Shown here: in pieces, positions 9,000 to 20,364 of the stretch
How positions within the stretch are numbered: position 1 is the stretch's first letter
How the letters are laid out: the number at the start of each line of letters is the position of its first letter
Assembly: GCF_004331455.1 (NCBI RefSeq)
Contig: NZ_SJJR01000004.1
Location: 248,001 to 312,000, forward strand
Source of the DNA: Micromonospora zingiberis
GTDB taxonomy: Bacteria > Actinomycetota > Actinomycetes > Mycobacteriales > Micromonosporaceae
Reading direction: 5' to 3'
DNA: 64,000 nt
Notes under the pieces: model-generated
What the model saw: the letters and a program-made list of their open reading frames with translations, nothing else
Databases searched by the model: none
Told to the model about the DNA's origin: nothing
Program-made: the position numbers and the translations under genes

Positions 9000-9888
9000 G
9001 TCGTGCCGGCGGGCGGTGACGGCGACCGGCCTGGTCGCGCTGCTCGCCCTGGCCGCCTGCACCGGTGGCACCGGCCCACCGGCCGAAGGCCCGGTCCCGC
9101 CGGGCGCCGCCGCCGTCCCGCCGGGCGCCGCCGTCGGGCCGGACGCCTTTCCGGGCCTGTACGTCACCGGGGACGTGGTGCCGGTGTCCGCGTCGGCGAG
9201 TCAGGTCACGCTGGCCAGCGGGCGCTCCTGTCCGGAGCTGTCCGCGATGCTGGCCGCTGGCCAGTGGCGTACGGTCGACCGGCTGTCCTTCGGCAAGCTG
9301 GGGGAGCGGGAGGTCGCGCTGCTCGCCGGCTTCGGCGGGATTCCGGGTGACCTGCTGAGCCGGGGCGACCGGCTGGTGTTCGCCGGCTTGACGGGCGGTT
9401 CCGCCTGCACGGCGACGGTCAGCGAGACGGCAACGGGGGAGATCACCGTGGCCGGGGCCGGACTGCCCGGCAGGTCGCCGGGCTGGGTGGCGACCACCCG
9501 CTGCTACCGGTCGAAGTCCGACGGCACGCTGACCGTCAGCTTCTACTTCGACACCGACGGCAAGGTGGGTGGGCAGGGACAGATCGCGTTGACCCGGGAC
9601 GCCGACCGGTACGCGGTGGCCGACGATGCCTCGGCGTCGACGCTGACCCTGCTGCGGCACGACAGCCGGTTCCTCGGTGCCATGTCCGCGGCGTACGCCG
9701 ATCCACGGCGGCGACCGGCCGGGCTGCGTCAACTCGTCCCCGGCGACGCGTTCACCGGCACCGCCGAGGTACGGGACGGGTCGGCCGGCGTGATCGGGCT
9801 GGCCGGGCTGGAGGCCGAGGACGGCGGTCGCGGGGCGATCGAGGTGTCGCTGCCCTTCTCCTGCCCGGCGGTGATCGAGATCAGGTGA
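8986..9888 (+). CDS. lipoprotein of unknown function, partner of the preceding gene
   Basis: 300 residues starting at ATG 8986, inside the end of the previous gene (14-nt overlap). The signal peptide has basic TRRESCRR, a hydrophobic core and lipobox LAACTG. After a Pro/Gly/Ala-rich spacer comes a globular domain with paired cysteines (SCPEL, SACTA, TRCYR, FSCPA) that could form two disulfides. No family was recognised. Coupling to the upstream lipoprotein argues for a two-component cell-surface complex; this is an inference. A strong hairpin follows the stop. Confidence 0.75.
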   Translation: MTRRESCRRAVTATGLVALLALAACTGGTGPPAEGPVPPGAAAVPPGAAVGPDAFPGLYVTGDVVPVSASASQVTLASGRSCPELSAMLAAGQWRTVDRLSFGKLGEREVALLAGFGGIPGDLLSRGDRLVFAGLTGGSACTATVSETATGEITVAGAGLPGRSPGWVATTRCYRSKSDGTLTVSFYFDTDGKVGGQGQIALTRDADRYAVADDASASTLTLLRHDSRFLGAMSAAYADPRRRPAGLRQLVPGDAFTGTAEVRDGSAGVIGLAGLEAEDGGRGAIEVSLPFSCPAVIEIR

Positions 9889-9907
9889 TCCGGCGGTCAC
9901 AGTGACC

Positions 9908-9947
9908 TGATCGACGGTCGGTTCCGGGGGGTACCGACCGTCGATCA
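9908..9947 (+). terminator. 15-bp perfect hairpin after the lipoprotein operon
   Basis: TGATCGACGGTCGGT at 9908-9922 pairs perfectly with 9933-9947 across a 10-nt loop, 20 nt after the stop codon. It separates the lipoprotein operon from the furA promoter. A second small palindrome, GGTCACAGTGACC, lies just before it at 9895-9907. Confidence 0.75.
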
Positions 9948-9969
9948 CCCTGCTGGCCGACATTTCTTC

Positions 9970-9998
9970 TTGACTCATTCCAGAAAAGCGGCAAGACT
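9970..9998 (+). promoter_or_regulatory. furA promoter and probable FurA autoregulatory site
   Basis: TTGACT (9970-9975), a 17-nt spacer and AAGACT (9993-9998). Predicted transcription would begin at about 10005-10006, which is the GTG start of furA, so the mRNA is probably leaderless. The AT-rich stretch TTGACTCATTCCAGAAAAG stands out in this GC-rich context. It closely resembles, from memory, the conserved operator in actinobacterial furA/furS promoters where FurA represses itself and katG. Confidence 0.7.
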
Positions 9999-10005
9999 GC
10001 ACGGC

Positions 10006-10437
10006 GTGCCTACGCCCGTGGACCTCGAACAGCTGCTGCGTACTGCGGCGCTGCGCGTGACCCGTCCCCGGGTGGCGGTGCTGAACGCGGTGTACGCGCA
10101 GCCACACGCCGACACCGACTCGATCATCACGGCGGTCCGTCGGGAACTGCCCGGAGTGTCCCGCCAGGCGGTGTACGACGTACTCCGGGCGCTGACGGCC
10201 GCGGCCCTGCTGCGGCGCATCGAGCCCCCCGGCTCGGTGGCCCGCTACGAGTCGCGGGTCGGTGACAACCATCACCACGCCGTGTGCCGGTCGTGTGGCC
10301 TGATCGCCGACGTGGACTGCGCCGTCGGTGCGGCACCCTGCCTCACCGCGTCCGACGACAACCGCTTCACGCTCGACGAGGCCGAGGTCATCTACTGGGG
10401 CCTGTGCCCTGGCTGTTCCACCGTCCACAGTTCCTGA
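10006..10437 (+). CDS. furA: FurA-type Fur-family repressor
   Basis: 143 residues from GTG 10006. The longer frame from TTG 9970 would start within the -35 box and is rejected. The winged-helix N-terminus (LRVTRPRVAVLNAV, SRQAVYDVLRAL) is followed by the dimerisation/metal region with NHHHAVCRSCG and CPGC. FurA proteins repress the catalase-peroxidase gene next to them and are relieved by oxidative stress. The gene lies 33 nt before katG, the standard actinobacterial furA-katG arrangement. Confidence 0.93.
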   Translation: MPTPVDLEQLLRTAALRVTRPRVAVLNAVYAQPHADTDSIITAVRRELPGVSRQAVYDVLRALTAAALLRRIEPPGSVARYESRVGDNHHHAVCRSCGLIADVDCAVGAAPCLTASDDNRFTLDEAEVIYWGLCPGCSTVHSS

Positions 10438-12708
<2,271 letters not shown>

Positions 12709-12717
12709 TCCAACCTC

Positions 12718-12756
12718 GACGTCCAGGCCGGCCGGCACCCGGCCGGCCTGGACGTC
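12718..12756 (+). terminator. 18-bp perfect hairpin after katG
   Basis: Arms 12718-12735 and 12739-12756 (GACGTCCAGGCCGGCCGG, 3-nt loop) are perfectly complementary and begin 9 nt after the katG stop. This is an intrinsic-type terminator or mRNA-stabilising stem without a U tract. Confidence 0.85.
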
Positions 12757-12950
12757 GCTGTGGGTCCGGTGGGCAGGCCGCTGTGGGCGGTGCTGTGCTG
12801 GGCGTCGCTGTGGGTCCGGCGGGCGTGCCGCTGATTGGCCGTTGCTGTGGGCAGGCGGCTGTGGGTCGGCGCCGTGCTGTTTTCCGCTGTGGGCCGACCG
12901 GGGCACGTCGCTGTGGGTCAGCCCGTGCTGTTCCCCGCCTTTGGGCCGGC
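12754..12950. repeat. degenerate CGCTGTGGG direct repeats
   Basis: The ~225-nt gap between katG and the DUF2332 gene holds about seven close copies of (C)GCTGTGGG(T/C), twice as GTCGCTGTGGGTCCGG. Spacing is irregular (roughly 20-35 nt). No gene is seen here. It may be a decayed minisatellite or protein-binding array. Confidence 0.55.
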
Positions 12951-12980
12951 CTGGCCGTGGTGCTCGCTGGTGACCGGGGA

Positions 12981-14075
12981 TCAGCCGGGGAAGGCGGCTC
13001 GGCGGCGGTCGTGCCCGCCGGGTGCGGCGCGGGCGCCCAATTCGGGTAGGGGCTCCAGCCAGGCCAGGTGACCGTCGGCGACGGCGATGGTCCGGCTACC
13101 GGTGGCGTCGGTGGCGGTCAGCCCGATGCCGGGCCGGCCGGAGGGCGCGACGCGCTGATCGTCCTCCAGCGCGAGATGCAGCATCGGCCCGTCCGCCGCG
13201 AACGCGGCGATCGCCGCGTCGAAGCCCGGCCGCTGTTCGACGGGCACATGGATGCGGGTCGCGGTGTGTACGACCAGGCGCGGCAGTCCGGGTGGGAGGC
13301 TCGCCGCGACATCGGCGCCGAGGTCGACGATGTCGCCGCGCAGTACCCGTGGCGGATCGTCGGCCACCACCCGCATCGCCGCCTCCAACAGCGCCGCCTG
13401 GTGCGCGTTCTCCGGCCACACCAGCGCACGTAGCCAGGCCCGGTCGTCGGCGTCGGTGAGGTCGGGCGGATCGAGGTCGACGCCCACGACGTCGGCGATG
13501 ACCGGCAACCGGGCGAGGTCGGGCAGCAGGTGGGCGTCCGGCACGTCGGCGCGGATGTGCACCCCGGAGTCGGCCGCGCCGAAGGTGGTGCCGCCCACGG
13601 TGAAGGCGTATCGGTCGGCCCGCAGGTTCAGGCCGGCGCTGCAGCCCACCTCGATGACGCAGACCGGTGCCCGCGTCGCGCCGCGCAGCAGCGCCAACCC
13701 GAGCCGGGTCACCAGGCAACGCTGTACGTGGTTGGTCTGCACCAGCCGGGTGGCCAGGATCGCCGCGATCTGGTCGGCGTACGCGGCGCAGAACCGGGCG
13801 AAGGCCCGTCCGGTGTGCTCGTCGACCGGTCGGGCGCGGTCGCCGACCACCGAGGGGTAGTACTCGGCGAGTGGATCGGTCGTACCGGCGAGCAGCAGAT
13901 AGTGGACGGCACCGAAGAGCGCGAACGTCGGCTGCTGGCCCGGCCGAGTCCGCGCCGCCAGTTCGACCAGCGCCGGCTCGTCCGCCACCACGGCAAGCAG
14001 GTGGCGGTACAACGGCGAACTGTCGAACCCACGCGCCTCCCGAAACGCCCCCACCACCGTCCCTTGGCTCCCCAT
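12981..14075 (-). CDS. DUF2332 family protein
   Basis: 364 residues from ATG 14075. Features include PLYRHLLAVVADEP near the N-terminus and EVGCSAGLNLRADRY in the middle, a glycine-containing stretch like a methyltransferase SAM-binding loop. VHTATRIHVP and LALEDD lie in the C-terminal part. This matches DUF2332, a family found in actinobacteria and proteobacteria with a Rossmann-like, possibly methyltransferase fold and no established reaction. The Shine-Dalgarno at this start is weak. It is a single gene, downstream of the subtilase on the same strand but separated from it by hairpins. Confidence 0.85.
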   Translation of the reverse strand: MGSQGTVVGAFREARGFDSSPLYRHLLAVVADEPALVELAARTRPGQQPTFALFGAVHYLLLAGTTDPLAEYYPSVVGDRARPVDEHTGRAFARFCAAYADQIAAILATRLVQTNHVQRCLVTRLGLALLRGATRAPVCVIEVGCSAGLNLRADRYAFTVGGTTFGAADSGVHIRADVPDAHLLPDLARLPVIADVVGVDLDPPDLTDADDRAWLRALVWPENAHQAALLEAAMRVVADDPPRVLRGDIVDLGADVAASLPPGLPRLVVHTATRIHVPVEQRPGFDAAIAAFAADGPMLHLALEDDQRVAPSGRPGIGLTATDATGSRTIAVADGHLAWLEPLPELGARAAPGGHDRRRAAFPG

Positions 14076-14108
14076 CCAGCGAACTCTATCCGAGCATCCC
14101 TGTAGATC

Positions 14109-14148
14109 TTGGTGCGAAAGGGCCCTCGCAGGGGCACTTTCGTACCAA
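14109..14148. repeat. imperfect hairpin repeat
   Basis: TTGGTGCGAAAGGGCCC (14109-14125) faces the near-complement GGGGCACTTTCGTACCAA (to 14148), with about two mismatches and a short loop. It sits just upstream of the DUF2332 start. The style (GCGAAAGGGCCC...) looks like a dispersed intergenic repeat, and is similar in kind to the one at 40261-40305. Confidence 0.55.
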
Positions 14149-14286
14149 CATCCACGCATCCCGCGGCGGGAGCCGCGCAGATCCAGGTGTCGCGCTAGGA
14201 AGGGAGGCGGTCGTGAGGGGGGATGGCGCAGCAGTACTCGATGACGCCAGCAGGAATTGATGACGCCAACAGCGTTGGCGGCGTAC

Positions 14287-14324
14287 GACGCTGTCCACGG
14301 GGCGGGGTGCCCGTGGACAGCGTC
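14287..14324 (-). terminator. 15-bp perfect hairpin after the subtilase gene
   Basis: GACGCTGTCCACGGG at 14287-14301 pairs perfectly with 14310-14324 across an 8-nt loop. It lies 12 nt beyond the stop of the minus-strand protease gene, so it most likely terminates it. Confidence 0.8.
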
Positions 14325-14335
14325 GCTGCTCGTGC

Positions 14336-15550
<1,215 letters not shown>

Positions 15551-15724
15551 GAAGCCTCCTCGGGGGTGGATCATCCGATGTGGATGATCGATGGCGCTGA
15601 GGGGAGGCTATATAGATGTCGAAAAACATATAAGCCGGCTGATGTTACAGATTGGTGTCACCTGCCCGGCGGTAGGTGTTACAGCGGTGGCGTGGGTCGG
15701 CCGCCGGGTGTGGTGGGTCGGGCC
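15551..15724 (-). promoter_or_regulatory. AT-rich promoter region of the subtilase gene
   Basis: This gap is unusually AT-rich at 15608-15635 (TATATAGATGTC, AAAAACATATAA). It holds two copies of TGTTACAG (near 15644 and 15689) and a GGTGTCACC palindrome between them. On the minus strand the AT-rich block is placed where a -10 region for the protease gene would be. The paired TGTTACAG motifs could be a regulator site. No exact promoter boxes are claimed. Confidence 0.4.
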
Positions 15725-16690
15725 TCACCTTCGGCTGCGACTGCCGCCTCGCCGCCGGTCCCGGCCGAGCCGCCGATCCCGAGCGGTCGGTTCGTCGGCG
15801 AGCCGTGACGCCCGTCGGCTGAGCGTGTCGACCTGCCCGCGCAGCCGGCGTACGGCGGTCTCGTCGGTCGCCGGCACCGCCGTGACCTCGTCGAGCAGCT
15901 GCGTGTAGTCGCTGGCCAGCCGCAGGTAGGCCGGACGGGCGTCGGCACCGGACCGGCCCCCGAACCGCTGGTCCAGGTCGACGATCTGTTGGGCGAGCGC
16001 GGCGGTGGCGGCGGTGAGTGCGGCCCGGCCGTCGGCGTACCCGGCGCGGCGGGCCTGCCGGGCGTCGGCCAGCCGACCGGCCCGGCGCCCGATCAGCCAG
16101 AGCACCGTCGCGCCGGTGACCACACCGCCGACGGCCGCACCGGCCAGCAGGTACCGGGGCAGCGACGGGCTGACCGTACGGGCCCCGTCGGGCACGGTGC
16201 CGGCCCGCACCAACAGGTCGTAGTTGAGGGTGACCACCTTCAGCGCCTCCAGCGGCTGGTCGACGAAGGCGTCGATGCCCCGGCTGATCGTCGTCTCCAT
16301 CACCATCGCCCGGCCCAGGTCCCGGTTGTCCCGTTGCGGAAAGCGGGAACAGCCGTAGGTGTCCCACTCCGGCCCGGCCCGGCTGACGGCCAGCACGAGG
16401 GTGCCCGACGCGGCCCGCGTGGTCTGCGCGCACGCGGCCCGCAGGTCGTCGCCGGACGCCATCAGCAGGACGACCAGCCGACGGTTGCCGATGATCCGCT
16501 CGGCGGCGGGCCGGTCCAGGTCGATCCCGGGTGCGACGTACACCGACGACGCGCGCACCTCACGGGCGATCGGACCGTCGAGGATCCCGCCGGACCACAA
16601 CGCCCATCCGGCCAGCACCAGGCAGGCCAGCACGGCGCCCACGAAGGTGGTGCCGATCAGGTCGGCGAGCAGACGACGCAGCGTGGACAT
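15725..16690 (-). CDS. two-helix membrane protein of unknown function (third gene of coupled operon)
   Basis: 321 residues from ATG 16690, whose A is shared with the TGA stop of the upstream gene (TGATG), so translation is coupled. TM1 is at about residues 11-32 and TM2 at about 180-200. Between them is an extracytoplasmic domain (~150 residues) starting SSVYVAPGIDLDRP, with cysteines in RAACAQT and YGCSRF. After TM2 is a helical, charged cytoplasmic tail likely to form coiled coil, ending in an Arg-rich stretch. Architecture parallels the upstream 456-residue protein. I recognise no family and assign no function. Confidence 0.7.
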   Translation of the reverse strand: MSTLRRLLADLIGTTFVGAVLACLVLAGWALWSGGILDGPIAREVRASSVYVAPGIDLDRPAAERIIGNRRLVVLLMASGDDLRAACAQTTRAASGTLVLAVSRAGPEWDTYGCSRFPQRDNRDLGRAMVMETTISRGIDAFVDQPLEALKVVTLNYDLLVRAGTVPDGARTVSPSLPRYLLAGAAVGGVVTGATVLWLIGRRAGRLADARQARRAGYADGRAALTAATAALAQQIVDLDQRFGGRSGADARPAYLRLASDYTQLLDEVTAVPATDETAVRRLRGQVDTLSRRASRLADEPTARDRRLGRDRRRGGSRSRR

Positions 16691-18060
16691 CACGACAACC
16701 TGCCCTGGAGGTAGTTGGCCGGTCGGTAGCTGGGGATGCCCACCACCGAGGCGGCCTCGTCCAACTCGGCCGTCGCGTCGTCGAGCAACTGCCACACGTG
16801 CCGCGCGGGCAGGCCCTCGTCCACCGCCGCACGGGCGGCCTGGAGCTTGCCGATGCCCCGGGTCAGGGCGGGATTGCTGCGGGCGTCGGTCAGCAACGAC
16901 ACCTCGACGGCGAGCGCGGTGAGCCCGGCCAGCCGGGCCGCCCCGGCACCCAGCCGTGGCTCGCCCGCAGCACCGAGAACCCCGGAGCGGCGCAGCGAGC
17001 GGGCCGACAACACCAGGAACCCGGCCACGCAGCCGGTGAAGATCCAGGGCAGCGCCGGCAGCGCCACCCGCAGCGGATCCAGCGGCCGGTACGGCAGCGG
17101 CCGGTCGAACAGGCCCGCGTACCGGATGTCGGTGACCTTGCCCAGGTACGCGCCGAGCACGTTGCGCTGCGGGTAGTCGAACCGGCTGAGCCGGTCACCG
17201 AACTGCGCGTAGAAACTCGCCCCGGCCAGGTCCGCGAAATCGGCCGCCGCCGGGCCGTGGTACTCGATCCACCCGCCGTACATCACCACCACCGGACGGT
17301 CCGGTGCGAGCCGGTTCAACGCCGGACCGTACGCCGGCAGCGGCTCGCCGTGCGGCTGTGCGGGCAGGGCGACGTACCAGGCCCCGTCGGGGAAGGCCGC
17401 CCGGGCGGCCTCCTCGGGCACCCCGTCGAGCGTGGCACCGGGGGCGACGTGTGACCCGCCGGCACGCAGGTCGGCCAGGACCCCGGCCAACTCCCCATCG
17501 GACGGTTCACGCCACCGCAGGTCGTCGCGCTCGGGCGGCGCCGGTGCGTCCCGCAGTTTGGCGATCATGGTGGTCAACGGGCCGGTCACGTCGCCGGTGG
17601 CGAACTGGGCCCGCCAGCCGGCCAGGGTGTCCGGTGCGGCCAGCAACCCCCCGCCGCCGACCTGCGTGCCGATCACCCGTACGGCGGCGTTCTCGACGTC
17701 GCGTACCCGCTTGCGTTCGGCCTCGTCCAGGCCGGGCGGCGCGACCAGGATCCGGATGTCGGCGTCGCCGATCGCCTCCCGCACCCGCTGCTCGTCCCAG
17801 TACGCCACGGCGCCCGGCAGCCGCACCACCGCATCGGCGGCCACCAGCGCGCTCATCTCCTCGGTCGAGGGCACGGTGCCCTCGCCCAACTCGCCGGCCG
17901 AGCCCTCCTCGATGCGTACCGACGGCGCCGGCGACTGGCCGTAGCTGACGTCGATGCTCTGCCGCTGGGCCAGCAGGAACACCACCAGGACGACCGTGGC
18001 GACGCCGAGCAGCACCCAGCGCAACAGGGTGAGGTGGCGGGAGAGGAATCCACCCGTCAC
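16690..18060 (-). CDS. membrane protein of unknown function with large external domain (second gene of coupled operon)
   Basis: 456 residues from GTG 18060, which overlaps the stop of the preceding small gene (GTGA). TM1 is at about residues 12-33. A large extracytoplasmic domain (~300 residues) follows, containing ADIRILVAPPGLDEAERKRV and VVVMYGGWIEYHGP. TM2 is at about 330-350, followed by a helical cytoplasmic tail (LTALAVEVSLLTDARSNPAL, VWQLLDDATAELDEAASVVG). The start of the external domain (strand, charged helix, ILVAPPG strand) and the helical tail mirror the downstream 321-residue partner. No known family was recognised. Coupled expression suggests one membrane complex. Confidence 0.72.
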   Translation of the reverse strand: MTGGFLSRHLTLLRWVLLGVATVVLVVFLLAQRQSIDVSYGQSPAPSVRIEEGSAGELGEGTVPSTEEMSALVAADAVVRLPGAVAYWDEQRVREAIGDADIRILVAPPGLDEAERKRVRDVENAAVRVIGTQVGGGGLLAAPDTLAGWRAQFATGDVTGPLTTMIAKLRDAPAPPERDDLRWREPSDGELAGVLADLRAGGSHVAPGATLDGVPEEAARAAFPDGAWYVALPAQPHGEPLPAYGPALNRLAPDRPVVVMYGGWIEYHGPAAADFADLAGASFYAQFGDRLSRFDYPQRNVLGAYLGKVTDIRYAGLFDRPLPYRPLDPLRVALPALPWIFTGCVAGFLVLSARSLRRSGVLGAAGEPRLGAGAARLAGLTALAVEVSLLTDARSNPALTRGIGKLQAARAAVDEGLPARHVWQLLDDATAELDEAASVVGIPSYRPANYLQGRLS

Positions 18061-18362
18061 GGCCGCGCCCGCCACAGCTCGTCGGCGCTGCGCGCGTGCG
18101 CGGTCGCCGCCCGCGCCGCCGCCGTACCGCCGCGTTCGGCGGCGAGCAGCTCGGCGCGGGCCAGCAGCCGTTCGGCCTCGGGCACCCGCACCGCCGTGGC
18201 GTCCCGGCTGACCGTGGCGCTGTCGATCGCCGCCCGCGCGGTCGACCAGGCCACCCGGGTCTCCCGGGTGCGGGCGCGCAGGCGGGGCAGCAGGGTGGTC
18301 ACGAAGCCGGCGGCCAGCAGCAACACGCCGCCGACCAACCAGATCAGCAGGGATGGTGACAT
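18057..18362 (-). CDS. small single-pass membrane protein (first gene of coupled operon)
   Basis: 101 residues. ATG 18362 has GGTGGGAG about 7 nt upstream. One N-terminal transmembrane helix (LIWLVGGVLLLAAGFVTTLL) is followed by a basic, Ala/Arg-rich helical cytoplasmic tail with coiled-coil character. Its stop overlaps the GTG of the next gene by 4 nt. It is probably a structural or assembly partner of the two larger membrane proteins; no function can be assigned. Confidence 0.65.
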   Translation of the reverse strand: MSPSLLIWLVGGVLLLAAGFVTTLLPRLRARTRETRVAWSTARAAIDSATVSRDATAVRVPEAERLLARAELLAAERGGTAAARAATAHARSADELWRARP

Positions 18363-18430
18363 GCGCTCCCACCGTCCGAGGGGTTCCGGTACGGCTACCT
18401 GTCTAGCCCAGGCGTGCCAGTGCGCCCACG

Positions 18431-18622
18431 TCAGCCCCCTGCCGGAGCCGGGCGGGCGGCGAGGTAGTCGACCAACTCGGCCCGCTCACCCGGCAACCCG
18501 TGGCGGTGAAGTTGTCGAACGGGCACCCCGTCGGGCAGCAGGCTCTCGTCGTACCCGATGGCCAGCGAGGTCAGCAGGATCAGCACCCACTCCGGTTCGG
18601 GTGTGCCGGGGTCGGCGAGCAA
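18431..18622 (-). CDS. possible small protein
   Basis: 63 residues from a TTG at 18622, ending LVDYLAARPAPAGG. The composition is protein-like (WVLILLTSLAIGYDESLLPD) and the third-position GC bias is plausible. However, the start is weak and there is no good ribosome-binding site. It may be a real short protein or a remnant. It is divergent from the MOSC gene, whose start is only 34 nt away. Confidence 0.3.
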   Translation of the reverse strand: MLADPGTPEPEWVLILLTSLAIGYDESLLPDGVPVRQLHRHGLPGERAELVDYLAARPAPAGG

Positions 18623-18655
18623 CGCTCAGCGGGCGGTGCGTCGTACAGTTCGACC

Positions 18656-19150
18656 ATGCCGGGAATCGTCCAACTGCTGGCCTCGCCCGCGCACCGGTTC
18701 GTGGGCCGGCCCGCCGACGGTCCGGCGCCCGCCCCGGCCGGGGAACTGGTCGAGCAGATCCAGCTCCGGGCGGAGCTGGGCATCGTGGGTGACCGCTACT
18801 TCGGCAAGCCGGCGCACCGCGAGGCGAGCGTGACGGTGATCGCGGCCGAGTCGCTGCCGCCGGGTGTCGGCCTGGCCCAGGTCCGCCGCAACATCCTGAC
18901 CAGTGGCATCGCCGTCGACGACCTGGTCGGGGCGGTGCTGGTGCTGGACTCCGGGCCGGGCCCGGTGCGGCTGCGGGTGAATCGCCCGGCGCACCCGTGC
19001 GCCTGGATGGACGTCACCATCGGCCCCGGCGCCTGGCGGGGACTGCGCGGTCGGGGCGGCGTGCGCTGCACCCCACTGACCGACGGTGTGTTGCGGGTCG
19101 GCCCGGTCGACGTGCTGATCGAGCGGCCCTCGGCCCCGCCGCAGCCCTGA
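18656..19150 (+). CDS. MOSC-domain protein
   Basis: 164 residues from ATG 18656. It contains GDRYFGKPAHREASVTVIA and NRPAHPCAWMDV, the latter with the conserved cysteine of MOSC domains (the beta-strand domain shared with the C-terminus of molybdenum cofactor sulfurase). Stand-alone MOSC proteins such as YiiM act on N-hydroxylated compounds using molybdenum cofactor; substrate here unknown. It is a cytoplasmic single-domain protein with no obvious operon partner. Confidence 0.85.
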   Translation: MPGIVQLLASPAHRFVGRPADGPAPAPAGELVEQIQLRAELGIVGDRYFGKPAHREASVTVIAAESLPPGVGLAQVRRNILTSGIAVDDLVGAVLVLDSGPGPVRLRVNRPAHPCAWMDVTIGPGAWRGLRGRGGVRCTPLTDGVLRVGPVDVLIERPSAPPQP

Positions 19151-19278
19151 GGCTCGCCAGCGGATGATCCGCGGCGTCGGTGGGCCGGCCCGAGCGCGAG
19201 GCGGAAGCAGCTGCGATCGGTACGCCCGACGGCCCGCTGATCGGCGCTGGGCGTCCGAGGCTCTGGCACTATGGCGGC

Positions 19279-19620
19279 GTGCTGGTCTACAAGATCCTGC
19301 TGCCCAGCGAGTGGGCAGAGCTCCAGGCGGTCGGCAGGTTCGACGGCTCACCGCTCGACCGGGACAGTGGCTTCATCCACTGCTCGTCACGGGCACAACT
19401 GCCCGCCACGGCGGCCCGCTTCTTCGGCGACCAGCCGCGACTGGTGGTCGTCGCGCTCGACGCGACGCGGCTCGGCGACGCGGTGCGGTGGGAGGACGCC
19501 TCGAACGGCGAGCGGTTCCCGCACCTCTACGCGGCCCTGCCGGCCGAGGCCGTGGTCGGCGTGCACCACCTCGCTGGCGCGGCCCGGATCGACCAGGAGA
19601 TCCCGTGGTCAATCCAGTGA
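19279..19620 (+). CDS. DUF952 family protein
   Basis: 113 residues from GTG 19279 (VLVYKILLPSEWAELQ). The motifs DSGFIHCSSRAQLPATAARFF and GERFPHLYAALP are the hallmark of DUF952. This small family resembles a glutathione S-transferase-like or ADP-ribosyltransferase-like fold with unproven activity. A longer frame starting at 19180 adds a non-conserved N-terminus and is not preferred. Its last 12 nt overlap the 3' end of the convergent membrane protein gene. Confidence 0.85.
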   Translation: MLVYKILLPSEWAELQAVGRFDGSPLDRDSGFIHCSSRAQLPATAARFFGDQPRLVVVALDATRLGDAVRWEDASNGERFPHLYAALPAEAVVGVHHLAGAARIDQEIPWSIQ

Positions 19621-20364
19621 GTTCGCTATCCCGACCGCCTCGGCCGTCGTGAACTCGCCTTCGAGGCGGTAGGTGACCCCGTCCTGCTCCCAGATCAACG
19701 TCGCCGCCGCCAACCGCGCGCTCGCCGCCCGCACCGCGCCGGACCGGTCCACGTACGTCACCGGGTGCGGGCCGCGAATCCACACCGCCTGCGCACCGTC
19801 GACCTGCGTCCACTCCGCCCCGGCCCCACCGGCCTGCTTGGAGAAGACCGGATCCAGCCGTCCGTCGAAGGCGTCCAGCCGCACCGCACCGTCGCGGTAG
19901 AGCAGCGTCGCCACCCGGTGTGCGCCCGTACCGTCCGGATCGGCGACCAACACCCGCTCGGGCGGCCCCAGCGTCGCCGGCACCCGGATCGGGAAGCGGA
20001 CCGCCCGCTGCGCCTGCTCCAGTTCGGCCGTGCGCTGCGCCGGCAGCGGTGACGGGGAACCGGTCGGCAACACCGGGTCCGGTGCGGTGCTGATGGTGAT
20101 CCCGGCGAAGCGCAGCAGTCCGGTCACCGCGTCGGCGAGTGCGGCCCGGCCGGGTGGCAGCACCGCGACCAGCAGCGCGGCGAGCGCCGCAGCGAGCGCG
20201 TACCGCCATCGCCGCCGACCTCCGCCGGCCCGCAGGCGCGGCGCGGCGACGGGTGCGTCGGACGTGGCGGTCAGCCGGGCGCGGACCTGGGCGGTGACGT
20301 CCGGGGGGTCGGGGGTTTCCAGCCACGCGGACAGCTCCCGCAGCTCCCGTTCCAGGTCAGCCAC
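19609..20364 (-). CDS. probable membrane anti-sigma factor partner of the ECF sigma factor
   Basis: 251 residues. GTG 20364 overlaps the end of the sigma factor gene by 8 nt, so they are coupled. A ~55-residue cytoplasmic N-terminus (ELRELSAWLETPDPPDV) precedes one transmembrane helix (YALAAALAALLVAVLP). An external domain follows, with repeated beta-type segments (VATLLYRDGAVRLDAF, WEQDGVTYRLEGEF). No zinc-binding HxxxCxxC anti-sigma motif is present. Function as anti-sigma is inferred from coupling and topology; it could instead be a sensor or effector controlled by the sigma factor. Confidence 0.7.
   Translation of the reverse strand: MADLERELRELSAWLETPDPPDVTAQVRARLTATSDAPVAAPRLRAGGGRRRWRYALAAALAALLVAVLPPGRAALADAVTGLLRFAGITISTAPDPVLPTGSPSPLPAQRTAELEQAQRAVRFPIRVPATLGPPERVLVADPDGTGAHRVATLLYRDGAVRLDAFDGRLDPVFSKQAGGAGAEWTQVDGAQAVWIRGPHPVTYVDRSGAVRAASARLAAATLIWEQDGVTYRLEGEFTTAEAVGIANSLD

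Noticed and set aside
9970..10005. Longer furA start at TTG 9970
   Set aside because: The TTG is the -35 box of the predicted promoter, and the added residues are not expected in FurA proteins.
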